Shown: piece after piece, positions 22,564 through 30,610 of the stretch
Position numbering within the stretch: position 1 is the stretch's first letter
How the letters are laid out: the number at the start of each line of letters is the position of its first letter
From: Bacteroides sp.
GTDB lineage: Bacteria > Bacteroidota > Bacteroidia > Bacteroidales > Muribaculaceae
Direction: 5' to 3'
Length of the DNA: 36,191 nt
Assembly (NCBI GenBank): GCA_014801735.1
Contig: JAAVDO010000011.1
Span: 1 to 36,191 of the forward strand
Program-made: the position numbers and the translations under genes
The notes under the pieces: model-generated
What the model saw: the letters and a program-made list of their open reading frames with translations, nothing else
Told to the model about the DNA's origin: nothing
Databases searched by the model: none

Positions 22564-25434
22564 TCAGTTTTTATTCTTCGGCTGCACCATGAAGCGATAC
22601 TGTATGTGGAGCAGGCCGTAGCGCGGCAGCACGTTGGTGAATGTCTCCGTCCGGCCCTGCGCGTTGACGTTGTAGCTCACGTTGCTCAGCTGGTTAAGCA
22701 GGTCGAAGCCGTCGAGCATGAACAGCCAGCGGCCCCCTTTGGCCGTGTAGCTCAGGCGCGCGTTCCATACCACGTCGGTAGTATTAAGCTCCCTGTAAGC
22801 GTAACCACGGCGTGTGTAGAGGTTCAGGTCGGTCGAGAGGCTGAAATTGTGGGGTAGTGCAATCACGGCTGCCGCGCCATACTGTGCCGTTGTGGCCGAG
22901 AAGTTGTTGAATCCCGTGCGGTCCCCTCGGGTGTCTCGCCAGTTCAGTCGGCCGTTCAGGCTCAGTCTGCTTCTGCCTATGGTCCAGTTCAGCTGCACGC
23001 TTTCAAGCAGGATCAGGTTTTTCACCTTTGTCCGGGTCATAGCCGTTTCGGTCGTGGCAACCATGTCGGCTGCCTCGCCGTAGTCGGCCGACGTATACGA
23101 CGATATGTCAAACTGGTCGCGCTTGCCGAAACTCTTGGTCAGACTGTTGTATAGCCTCAGATTGTAGTTGCCGTTCACGTTATACATCCTGTAGGTCCTC
23201 ACACCGCTCGCCTCGTCATAGCGGTAGCCGTTAGTCAGTGCGTTGTTGATGAAGGTGTAGCGCAGATCCACGATCTCCATCCATCTGTGCCGTCCATTTG
23301 CCATTTGGCTCCATTGTGCCGAAAGCTCGTTGTGGGCTTCGTTTTTCAGGTCGGGCGAGCCTGTGAATATGTTCAGCGGGTCGCGGCTGTCGGTGATGTC
23401 GACCATTCTTATGAGCGAAGCGTGCTTGGTGGTGCGGTTGAACAGCAGCTTTACGTATCCTTTCCCCTTCTTCAGCGTCAGATAGGTGTTGAGGAACTCG
23501 ACATCTGCATTGCGCCTGTCCACTCGGCTGAAATCCCTGCCTTGCGTATAGTCAAGGGTCCGGCACCCCAGCCTTATTATGGGGTACACCTGATACGACA
23601 GCATGCTGCCCCCCGGCATTTTTATATTGTGTCCTCTCGCGTTGATGCTCAGTTGTGCCATATTGGCCTCGGAATGGCTCATATAGGTGCGGTCGCGGTC
23701 AAGGGCCGCGCCATACCCTTCCGGCAGTACGCCGAATATGCCCGCATCCTCCAGCCTGTCGAGTTCATACAGATATGAGTCTTTGGTAGTAGATGTGTGT
23801 TGCAGCGCCACGGTTGCTGTCACGTTTATATCTTCCGTGATTGCCATGTCATACGACGGAAATGCCGAGATGGTCCAGCTTCGGTCGGGCGAGTCGGTGA
23901 TATACTGGTTTGTCAGCGTCCGTTTCCCGGTCCTCGGATACCGTATGTCGTAAAGGTTGAAGTTGTCATAGCTCCGCTCCGTATATTCGCCGTCAAGAGA
24001 TAGCGAGATCAGGTCAGGCAGTCCCGCTATCTTTTTCGATCCGCTTGCCGAACCTCCTGCGCTCAGAGTGTGTCCCTTCGATAGCCGGCGGCTTAGAGCC
24101 GTGTTTATGGTGTTGTCGGCCATCGAGATGGCTTCGCCGGCAAACATCTGCTCCAGCAGATTGCGGGTCAGCTCTTCGGCCTCGCGGTTGAAAGCGCCCG
24201 ACAGTGTGCTCCCCTCCAGGTCGTTTTTCCGGTAAGTAAGTCTCTGTCCTATCGTGAAGAATCCGCTGCTGTACCGTCGCCTGAAGTCGTTTTTCGTCCT
24301 GATGTTCAGGTCATGCGTCAGCGTCTGCCCGAAGCTGTTGTCGTATGTGTCGCCGCCCGGCAGGAAATTCACCCTGTTCATGGTCTTCCGGTCGTCAAGA
24401 CGCGAGTGTTCCACTGATGTATTGCCCGACAGTGTCCAGGTCTTGCCGTTGTCAGGCTCTACGAAATAGTCGAGGGCGCCCATCTTTGTGCGGAGGTCGC
24501 CGGCGGTGGTGGTCGGTTTCCATGCATCGTTCTGTCCCGGCGTGCGGTTGTCGTTCAGGTTGTTGAGGGCACCGATCAGCGCCACCCGCGAGATTGTCGT
24601 ATACCACATCCCGAACGCCCTGCCCAGGTAGCGGTCGCTTGTGCCCGCGCCCGCCTCGAGGTTGCCGACGAAGCCCGACATATAGTCGCGTTTCAGCCTC
24701 ACGTCCATCACGTATTTAGCGTCGCCCAGGTCGCGGCCCGCAAGCATGCTCTTGTCGCCGAGCTTGTCATACACCGCGACATCCTTAACCGTATATGCTC
24801 CCAGATTGTTGAGCATTACGTTCTTGTCGCCGTCAAAAAAGTCTTTGCCGTTCAGCATGAGGCTCTCCACATACTTCCCGTTTACGTATATGCGTCCGTT
24901 GTCTCTGAACTCAACGCCCGGCAGTTGCCGTATCAGGGCGTCGAGCATCGATCCCTGCGGAAGCAGAAATGCGTCGGCGTTATACACCAGTGTGTCGTCC
25001 TTCATATAGAATTTCACCTTTGAGGCCGTTACCGTCACCTCGCCCAGTTCCCGGGCTTTCTTATAGAACATCAGGTCGGGAAGCTCGATCACCGTGGTGC
25101 GTTTTCCCGTCGCGTTCACTTTCACCTCGCGCGTTATGGTCTCATATCCCTCGGCTTCGGCGGTCAGGGTATACGTTCTGTGTTCTTTAGGCACCTTGAA
25201 TCTCACTGCGTGTTGCTTTTCCTGCCTATCCCCGTTGATAATCCACGAATAGGAGCTTGTGCCTTCTATGGTGTCGGTGCCTTCCGTTGTCGTGAGGTAG
25301 GCTCTGACTTTTTCCATTGCCTGTCCGTTGAGACCCTGTCTGGCCAGGGTCTTCACTGTTATGGTTCCGTTCTGTGCCAATGCTGTTGCGGCGGCGATCA
25401 GCATTAGCAGTAGTGTTGTGACTGTTTTCTTCAT
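22564..25434 (-). CDS. Outer-membrane beta-barrel protein, TonB-dependent-receptor-like
   Basis: This is a 956-residue exported protein. I take the start at 25434 (MKKTVTTLLLML), which gives a signal peptide ending at ALAQ. The frame opens 38 codons earlier but crosses the -7 box. A CarboxypepD_reg-like fold (about 20-110; TVKTLARQGLNGQAMEKVRAYL) precedes a plug-like region (VTASKVKFYMKDDTLVYNAD, LDALIRQLPGVEFRDNGRIYVNG, NGKDFFDGDKNVML). The rest is a long barrel ending RFMVQPKNKN. This is the 'outer membrane beta-barrel family' seen in Bacteroidetes, not SusC, and there is no SusD beside it. The cargo is unknown. A hairpin and a 181-base gap separate it from the upstream operon, so it has its own promoter. 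Confidence 0.85.
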   Translation of the reverse strand: MKKTVTTLLLMLIAAATALAQNGTITVKTLARQGLNGQAMEKVRAYLTTTEGTDTIEGTSSYSWIINGDRQEKQHAVRFKVPKEHRTYTLTAEAEGYETITREVKVNATGKRTTVIELPDLMFYKKARELGEVTVTASKVKFYMKDDTLVYNADAFLLPQGSMLDALIRQLPGVEFRDNGRIYVNGKYVESLMLNGKDFFDGDKNVMLNNLGAYTVKDVAVYDKLGDKSMLAGRDLGDAKYVMDVRLKRDYMSGFVGNLEAGAGTSDRYLGRAFGMWYTTISRVALIGALNNLNDNRTPGQNDAWKPTTTAGDLRTKMGALDYFVEPDNGKTWTLSGNTSVEHSRLDDRKTMNRVNFLPGGDTYDNSFGQTLTHDLNIRTKNDFRRRYSSGFFTIGQRLTYRKNDLEGSTLSGAFNREAEELTRNLLEQMFAGEAISMADNTINTALSRRLSKGHTLSAGGSASGSKKIAGLPDLISLSLDGEYTERSYDNFNLYDIRYPRTGKRTLTNQYITDSPDRSWTISAFPSYDMAITEDINVTATVALQHTSTTKDSYLYELDRLEDAGIFGVLPEGYGAALDRDRTYMSHSEANMAQLSINARGHNIKMPGGSMLSYQVYPIIRLGCRTLDYTQGRDFSRVDRRNADVEFLNTYLTLKKGKGYVKLLFNRTTKHASLIRMVDITDSRDPLNIFTGSPDLKNEAHNELSAQWSQMANGRHRWMEIVDLRYTFINNALTNGYRYDEASGVRTYRMYNVNGNYNLRLYNSLTKSFGKRDQFDISSYTSADYGEAADMVATTETAMTRTKVKNLILLESVQLNWTIGRSRLSLNGRLNWRDTRGDRTGFNNFSATTAQYGAAAVIALPHNFSLSTDLNLYTRRGYAYRELNTTDVVWNARLSYTAKGGRWLFMLDGFDLLNQLSNVSYNVNAQGRTETFTNVLPRYGLLHIQYRFMVQPKNKN

Positions 25435-25479
25435 GGTTGTGATACTGGTTTTGTCGTGGCCGTCGGTGTGTCGGCTCTG

Positions 25480-25487
25480 CAAAGATA
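25480..25487 (-). promoter_or_regulatory. -7 box for the large barrel protein gene
   Basis: On the minus strand this reads TATCTTTG then CAGAGCC, a full TAnnTTTG match, about 45 bases before the chosen start. No clear TTTG is found at -33. Confidence 0.6.
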
Positions 25488-25552
25488 GTATCACCCACCC
25501 CTCCCATGTCTGTTTTTTCGTTCCGTTTTTGTCCTCAACCGTCCGCATAAAT

Positions 25553-25606
25553 GGCTGAGAATCAGCGCGAGGATAAAATTTGTATTCCTCATGCTGATTC
25601 TCAGCC
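25553..25606. terminator. Long hairpin ending the five-gene operon
   Basis: GGCTGAGAATCAGC (25553-25566) pairs perfectly with GCTGATTCTCAGCC (25593-25606). An inner GAGGA/TCCTC stem (25569-25573, 25586-25590) continues it after a small internal loop. It follows the HTH-like gene by 9 bases. The minus-strand tail (ATTTATG) is only moderately T-rich. Confidence 0.7.
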
Positions 25607-25615
25607 CGTTTGTCG

Positions 25616-26650
25616 TTACAGATATGACAGAAATTCGTCGCTGTCTGCTGCGCCCGAGTTGGCTATCTTGTCGCGCAGGCGCTGACGGCGGTTGTAGAAG
25701 TTTTTGATCTTGCTGTCGGTGAATATGCACACGGCCTTGGGCGAGAAGCCCGCATACAGATATGTCACCGTCATTATGTCGGCCGCCGACAGTTGAGGCA
25801 CCTGTTCGCGCAGGCGCTTCAGTATGCCGTGGCGGTACGTGTTCACTGTTTCTTCTATCGTCGCTATGGCCTCGCGGCTACGCAGCGACATGATTATGTT
25901 CTCCACCTCCTTATATACCGAGAGTCTCACCGATTCCGTCTCGGCATCTTTCTTCTCGAAATACTCGTTGCATATCTTGTTGAGTGCGTCGAGGCGTTCG
26001 CCGAACAGTCGGTCGATTTTTCCGTTCAGTTCGTCATTGCTGTGCATGGCGTTGCTGAGTTCCGACTTTATGGCCAGATTCTCGCGGCGTATGCGCTCCA
26101 TGCGCCGCGCATATATCCAGGCTATCAGCGCGATCAGGGCTATCGTCAGTACACCTGCTCCCGCTATGATCCACGGTCGGTGTCGCCTGAAGAAGCCCGG
26201 TCGCTTTACGGGCGATAAGTTGAGGAGTTCGCCGGTATACTCCACCCTGCTTCCTTCCGGCGTGTCGATCCACAATGTGTCGTTCGTGTTGAAATGATGC
26301 GTCTTCGGATATTCTATCGCTATCTCCATTCTTACTGCCGTGTCGGCTGTCGTTTCGCTCGGAATCGTCAGCGAGAATGGTTCCAGCGGATCAAGCGTCC
26401 GCTTATCATATGCGCGGTAAAACCGAGCGCCCGTTATGATGAAATCTTTGTCAAGCCTGAATGCCTCGATAAGCAGCCTGAAGGTAAGCGTATCGCCGGA
26501 GGTACGAAAGGAGCGGAAATACATTTTGGCTCCGCTCTCGGCGACCGAGTCGGCCGGAAAACCCTCCAGTGGTATCACCTCGTTATTGGCGTGAGGCTTG
26601 AGGGTCGTGAGCAGCAGTGTGAGCAGCAACAGTATTCCGGTTCGTCCCAT
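25616..26650 (-). CDS. Membrane-anchored protein with C-terminal LuxR/sigma4-like HTH
   Basis: I place the start at 26650 (MGRTGILLLL) or 26656. The frame runs further back but overlaps pyrC. The 344-residue protein has a signal sequence (1-21) and a beta-rich extracytoplasmic domain (about 22-155). One membrane helix (about 160-182, WIIAGAGVLTIALIALIAWIYA) is followed by a cytoplasmic coiled coil. The C-terminal segment LSAADIMTVTYLYAGFSPKAVCIFTDSKIKNFYNRRQRLRDKI (written here in pieces: LSAADIMTVTYLYAGF, KIKNFYNRRQRLRDKI) resembles the helix-turn-helix end of Bacteroidetes membrane regulators. No kinase or receiver domain is present. It may sense an envelope signal and act directly at DNA. 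This is inference. It starts 5-11 bases after the pyrC stop. Confidence 0.65.
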   Translation of the reverse strand: MGRTGILLLLTLLLTTLKPHANNEVIPLEGFPADSVAESGAKMYFRSFRTSGDTLTFRLLIEAFRLDKDFIITGARFYRAYDKRTLDPLEPFSLTIPSETTADTAVRMEIAIEYPKTHHFNTNDTLWIDTPEGSRVEYTGELLNLSPVKRPGFFRRHRPWIIAGAGVLTIALIALIAWIYARRMERIRRENLAIKSELSNAMHSNDELNGKIDRLFGERLDALNKICNEYFEKKDAETESVRLSVYKEVENIIMSLRSREAIATIEETVNTYRHGILKRLREQVPQLSAADIMTVTYLYAGFSPKAVCIFTDSKIKNFYNRRQRLRDKIANSGAADSDEFLSYL

Positions 26651-26661
26651 GATCATTATTC

Positions 26662-28029
26662 TCAGTGCCCGAACCTCAGCGCGCGGCCTTTCACGTTGCC
26701 GAACACCACGCCGTGTCTGTAGACCGTCTCGCCGTTCAGTATCGTCATCTCCACCTTTCCGTTCAGTTGAAGTCCTGCGTATGGAGTCCAGCCGCAGCGC
26801 CCTATGGTCGATGAGTCGGTTATCTCGTATGGCTCGCAGTCGGTGTCGAATATCACCAGGTCGGCATAATATCCCTCGCGGATGAAGCCGCGGCGCTCTA
26901 TGCCCAGTAGCTCGGCCGGGGCGTGACACATCTTCTGTACCAGTGTCTCGACCTTGATCAGCCCTTCCCTAACCATATCCATCATCACTGGCAGCGCATA
27001 TTGTATGCCCGGCATTCCGCTCACGGCCGTCAACGCTCCTCCTTGTTTCTCCGACAGCAGATGCGGTGCGTGGTCAGTGGCTATAGTGTCGATGATGTCG
27101 TGATTCAGCGCAAACAGTATGTCGTCTCTGTCGGTCGGGCGCTTGATCGCGGGATTACATTTTATGCGCGCTCCCAGTGCGTCATACATCTCGTCGGTGA
27201 ATATCAGATATTGCGGACAGGTCTCGCATGTGATCCGCTTTTCGCTCACAGGTCCCGGCTTGAATAGCCGCAGCTCGTCAGACGTAGATATATGCATCAC
27301 ATGTAGCCGCGCACCAGTCTCTTGTGCCATCTCTACAGCGCGCTTTGTGGCCGTGAAACATGCCGCATGGTCTCTGATCACCGGATGAGCCGCTATAGGT
27401 AGCTCCCGCCCGTAGCGCTCCACAAGCGCCTTGCGGTTGGCGGCGATGGTAGCCTCATCCTCGGCGTGCACGGCTATCAGGGCGTCGACCTCGCGGAATA
27501 TCCGCTCTATGGTGCTCTGCGTGTCGACGAGCATATTGCCTGTCGACGAGCCTAAGAACAGTTTCACACCCGCGATCTCCGTGTAGTCGGCCCGTAGCAA
27601 TGTGTCGATGTTCGAGTTCGTGGCTCCTAAAAAGAATCCGTAGTTGGCGGTGGCTACATCTGCGGCCCGCTTTTTCTTCTCCTCAAGCGCTTCGAGGCTA
27701 ACGGTAGGCGGATTCGTGTTGGGCATGTCGATAAACGATGTCACGCCGCCCGCGGCCGCAGCAGCGCTCTCCGTGGCCATATCCCCCTTGTGTGTGAGAC
27801 CCGGATCGCGGAAATGCACGTGCTCGTCTATCACGCCCGGCATCACCGTCTTGCCCGTCGCGTCGATGGCTGTGTGGGGGCGTGAGCGGAAGCTCTCGGG
27901 CACTTCGCCCGTTCCTGTGGCGGCTATCTTGTCGCCGTCGGTCACTATCCAGGCATCCTCTGTGATCTTGCCCTCGTTCACTATCCGGCCATGCTCTATG
28001 ATCAGCATGCCGGGCTCATTTCTTTCCAT
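26662..28029 (-). CDS. pyrC: Dihydroorotase
   Basis: This cytoplasmic zinc amidohydrolase closes carbamoyl-aspartate to dihydroorotate in pyrimidine synthesis. The 455-residue chain fits the class I (long) type. The metal motif DEHVHFRDPG has H70 and H72. The GVTSFIDMPNTNPPT segment follows. TDHAPH at 318-323 gives the catalytic D319. The first 14 bases overlap the end of the mannose synthase gene, and the HTH-like gene follows within 11 bases. No other pyr gene is near, so its placement with envelope genes is organisational and does not reflect pathway-based grouping. Confidence 0.95.
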   Translation of the reverse strand: MERNEPGMLIIEHGRIVNEGKITEDAWIVTDGDKIAATGTGEVPESFRSRPHTAIDATGKTVMPGVIDEHVHFRDPGLTHKGDMATESAAAAAGGVTSFIDMPNTNPPTVSLEALEEKKKRAADVATANYGFFLGATNSNIDTLLRADYTEIAGVKLFLGSSTGNMLVDTQSTIERIFREVDALIAVHAEDEATIAANRKALVERYGRELPIAAHPVIRDHAACFTATKRAVEMAQETGARLHVMHISTSDELRLFKPGPVSEKRITCETCPQYLIFTDEMYDALGARIKCNPAIKRPTDRDDILFALNHDIIDTIATDHAPHLLSEKQGGALTAVSGMPGIQYALPVMMDMVREGLIKVETLVQKMCHAPAELLGIERRGFIREGYYADLVIFDTDCEPYEITDSSTIGRCGWTPYAGLQLNGKVEMTILNGETVYRHGVVFGNVKGRALRFGH

Positions 28030-28777
28030 AGTCGGGATATTTTTTTAACAGTGAGTCAAGTCTGAGGCGCATAACTCCGAATATCGCTTCACCGAATATA
28101 CCGCTCGACATCTTGCTCGTGCCCAGCACGCGGTTCACGAATATTATCGGCACCTCCACGATCTTGAATCCGTATTTATAGGTCAGGAATTTCATCTCTA
28201 TCTGGAAGGCATAGCCCTTGAAGCGGATATTGTCGAGTGGCAGCGCCTGGAGCACACGGCGCGTGTAGCACACGAATCCCGCCGTGGTGTCGCGCACCGG
28301 CATTCCGGTGACGATTCTCACGTAGGCCGATGCGTAATACGACATCAGCACCCGTCCCATCGGCCAGTTCACCACGTTCACTCCTGATATGTAGCGCGAC
28401 CCTATCGCCATATCAGCTCCGCCGTCCGCACAGGCTTCGTATAGCTTCATCAGGTCGGCGGGATTGTGGCTGAAATCGGCATCCATTTCGAATATGTAGC
28501 CGTAGTTCTCATGCTCCAGCGCCCATTTGAAGCCCGCTATGTATGCTGTGCCCAGGCCCTGCTTACCCTCGCGCTCCAGTAGGTGGATATGGCCGGGGTA
28601 TTCGTTCATCTTCTCCCTGACTATCGCTGCCGTGCCGTCGGGCGAACCGTCGTCTATCACGAGTATGTCAAACGACCTCGGCAACGCTCTGACCGCGTCG
28701 ATTATGGCCGCTATGTTTTCCCGTTCGTTATATGTGGGGATCAGTACCAGACTGTCGATGCATGCCGGTGTGTCCAT
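28016..28777 (-). CDS. Polyprenol-phosphate mannose synthase-like GT2 glycosyltransferase
   Basis: This 253-residue GT-A enzyme is of the dolichol/polyprenol phosphate mannosyltransferase group. It is marked by LIPTYNERENI near the start, ILVIDDGSPDGTAAI, the metal-binding EMDADFSHNP, and the late MPVRDTTAGFVCYTRR and EVPIIFVNRVLGTSKM motifs. It lacks C-terminal membrane helices, like soluble Dpm1-type enzymes. It would load a sugar, likely mannose, from a GDP-sugar onto a polyprenyl phosphate at the inner membrane, for glycans or protein O-glycosylation. The donor is inferred. The stop overlaps the pyrC start by 14 bases. Confidence 0.88.
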   Translation of the reverse strand: MDTPACIDSLVLIPTYNERENIAAIIDAVRALPRSFDILVIDDGSPDGTAAIVREKMNEYPGHIHLLEREGKQGLGTAYIAGFKWALEHENYGYIFEMDADFSHNPADLMKLYEACADGGADMAIGSRYISGVNVVNWPMGRVLMSYYASAYVRIVTGMPVRDTTAGFVCYTRRVLQALPLDNIRFKGYAFQIEMKFLTYKYGFKIVEVPIIFVNRVLGTSKMSSGIFGEAIFGVMRLRLDSLLKKYPDYGKK

Positions 28778-28788
28778 CTGTCGCTCGT

Positions 28789-30585
28789 TTAGAATTTCAG
28801 TGCTACGCCTATCATACCGTGGATGCCGCGGGCGCCCTCGCCTATATAGGTCACGTTCTTATGGTTCAGTAGGTTCTGTACGTTGGCGAAGGCCGATACG
28901 TTGCGATTGAATCTCCAGCGTGCGCCCAGGCTCACGTTGCTCAGCGTCGGGTAGTCGGCGGTGAGCCAGTTGCTGATTCGGTCTATGTCAAATCCTGGAT
29001 CCACGCCATATTTCTCGTTCGTTATCCTGCCGCTGCGCAGTTCCCATCCGGCGTTCACGTCAAGCTGTTCAAGCGGATGCACGGTGAGGGTCGCACTTAT
29101 TACTTGCTTCGCTCTGTCGCGCCACAGGTAATAACCCTTGTCCTCTCCCTGCGGTGCGATTTCTGCGCTCACCTCTATTTCGGCAAGGCGGCGGTAGCTG
29201 TAGCCCGCGGTGATTCCCGCATGGTAGCCGGAGATATCGATCATATCCATGGAATATCCGTCGCAGAGCCATGAATAACTGCCAGGCACAAGCCAGTTTT
29301 TGGCCTTGGCCCAACCGCCATACAGCTTCACGTATGCGCCGCTGAACGGGCCTACTGTAATACCTCCGTCTATCGTCACCGGCACATTGCTGTTGCCGTA
29401 AGAATCAAGAGGTGTAATATATGGAGTGAAGCTGTAGATGGAAGCGAGGGTGTTCTGAACCTCTCCGCCTCCTGCTTTTGCCCATACTGTCACCTGCTCT
29501 GTCGGAAGCCACGCCAGCTTGATGTTGGGTGCCACGTGCACGGTTTTCCCCGAGTTATGGCTTATATCCAGCCGCAGACCAAGATCTGCCGTGAACTGCT
29601 CGCTCTTGTAGCGGTAAGTAGGCATGATGGTCGCCAGCCCCTGCGTATAGCTTTTATCTTCCCCCTCTCTGTATTCCCAGGGTGTGTGGGTGTCGTGCAT
29701 TGATGTGTAGCTCACGCTCACCAGTCCCTGCGACTCATTTTCGGGATTCGACTGTATCGAGGCCTCTACGCCAAATATGTTCTCTTTGTCGCTTTTACGA
29801 CTTGATCCCGTATTCCCGAATGCAAAAATTTCATATTTCGCTCCGATCGAATATACCAGGCTTGCGGTCGAGCCTTTTAGGGCGGCTTTGCCATCGAAGC
29901 GGTTTATGTGATGACGGTTGGTTTCCAACACAAAACGCGGGTCGTTGGGATCATAATATGAGCTTAATAGGTCTGTATGCAAGTCAGGACAATTCACCTT
30001 ACCGAATCCATATACAAGGTCTATGTCAAGAACCGAATTCTTTCCCGTGGCCTGCGAAAGGCTAAGCCCTCCTTTGAAGTTGTTGTTGCGGAAGAGCGCC
30101 TTCTGTTCCGATGTCGAGGATAGGTTTCGCGTACCGTAATAGACATTGTCATGAAACATATACCCGTCATACTGTAGCCACGCCCCGAGCTTCGTTCCCT
30201 TCGTGTCGATCAGCTGGAAGCCTCCCGAAGCCATTGCGTCGAAAGTCGGCCCGTAGCCCAGGGTCAGATACCCGCGCGTATGGTCGGTGGCTATCGAGTC
30301 GCCGTAGGCGGCCGGGTTGAGGGTCGTGAACAGAGCCGGAACTCTTGCTGTCACGGTTCTGGGGCTATAGTCGAGTTTTGTGGCCGTGGTGGTCGGAAGT
30401 TCAACGATCGGCGACATATTCAGACGTTTGGCCTCGCGCAGTTGAGGCACTATGCTGCGGTCCACGGTTATCTCTTTCTTCAGACGGGTCTGGTCGCCGT
30501 TGTCGGCCTGCGTCTTGCTGGTGGTCTGTGCCTGTGTGCAGAGGGCTATGCATCCTGCGGCGGCTATGATTATACGGCTTTTCAT
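28789..30585 (-). CDS. Outer-membrane beta-barrel protein paired with the TPR protein
   Basis: This 598-residue protein has a signal peptide (about 1-19, ending CTQAQ). A short linker with LKKEITVDRSIVPQL precedes a long run of alternating amphipathic strands (for example GYLTLGYGPTFDAMASGGFQ, KLGAWLQYDGYMFHDN). It ends RGIHGMIGVALKF, with the terminal aromatic residue typical of barrels. It lacks a TonB plug domain, so it resembles the barrel of a receptor without the cork. It sits 25 bases after the TPR gene and 11 bases before the mannose synthase gene. I cannot assign a substrate. Complex formation with the TPR protein is likely from gene order only. Confidence 0.75.
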   Translation of the reverse strand: MKSRIIIAAAGCIALCTQAQTTSKTQADNGDQTRLKKEITVDRSIVPQLREAKRLNMSPIVELPTTTATKLDYSPRTVTARVPALFTTLNPAAYGDSIATDHTRGYLTLGYGPTFDAMASGGFQLIDTKGTKLGAWLQYDGYMFHDNVYYGTRNLSSTSEQKALFRNNNFKGGLSLSQATGKNSVLDIDLVYGFGKVNCPDLHTDLLSSYYDPNDPRFVLETNRHHINRFDGKAALKGSTASLVYSIGAKYEIFAFGNTGSSRKSDKENIFGVEASIQSNPENESQGLVSVSYTSMHDTHTPWEYREGEDKSYTQGLATIMPTYRYKSEQFTADLGLRLDISHNSGKTVHVAPNIKLAWLPTEQVTVWAKAGGGEVQNTLASIYSFTPYITPLDSYGNSNVPVTIDGGITVGPFSGAYVKLYGGWAKAKNWLVPGSYSWLCDGYSMDMIDISGYHAGITAGYSYRRLAEIEVSAEIAPQGEDKGYYLWRDRAKQVISATLTVHPLEQLDVNAGWELRSGRITNEKYGVDPGFDIDRISNWLTADYPTLSNVSLGARWRFNRNVSAFANVQNLLNHKNVTYIGEGARGIHGMIGVALKF

Positions 30586-30610
30586 TGCTGTGCTGTTCTG
30601 GAGTTTGGGA

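Noticed and set aside
21019..22857. A 612-codon plus-strand open frame opposite the second PFOR gene
   Set aside because: It is a shadow of the PFOR and barrel genes, with a composition skewed to His, Arg and Val and no domain.
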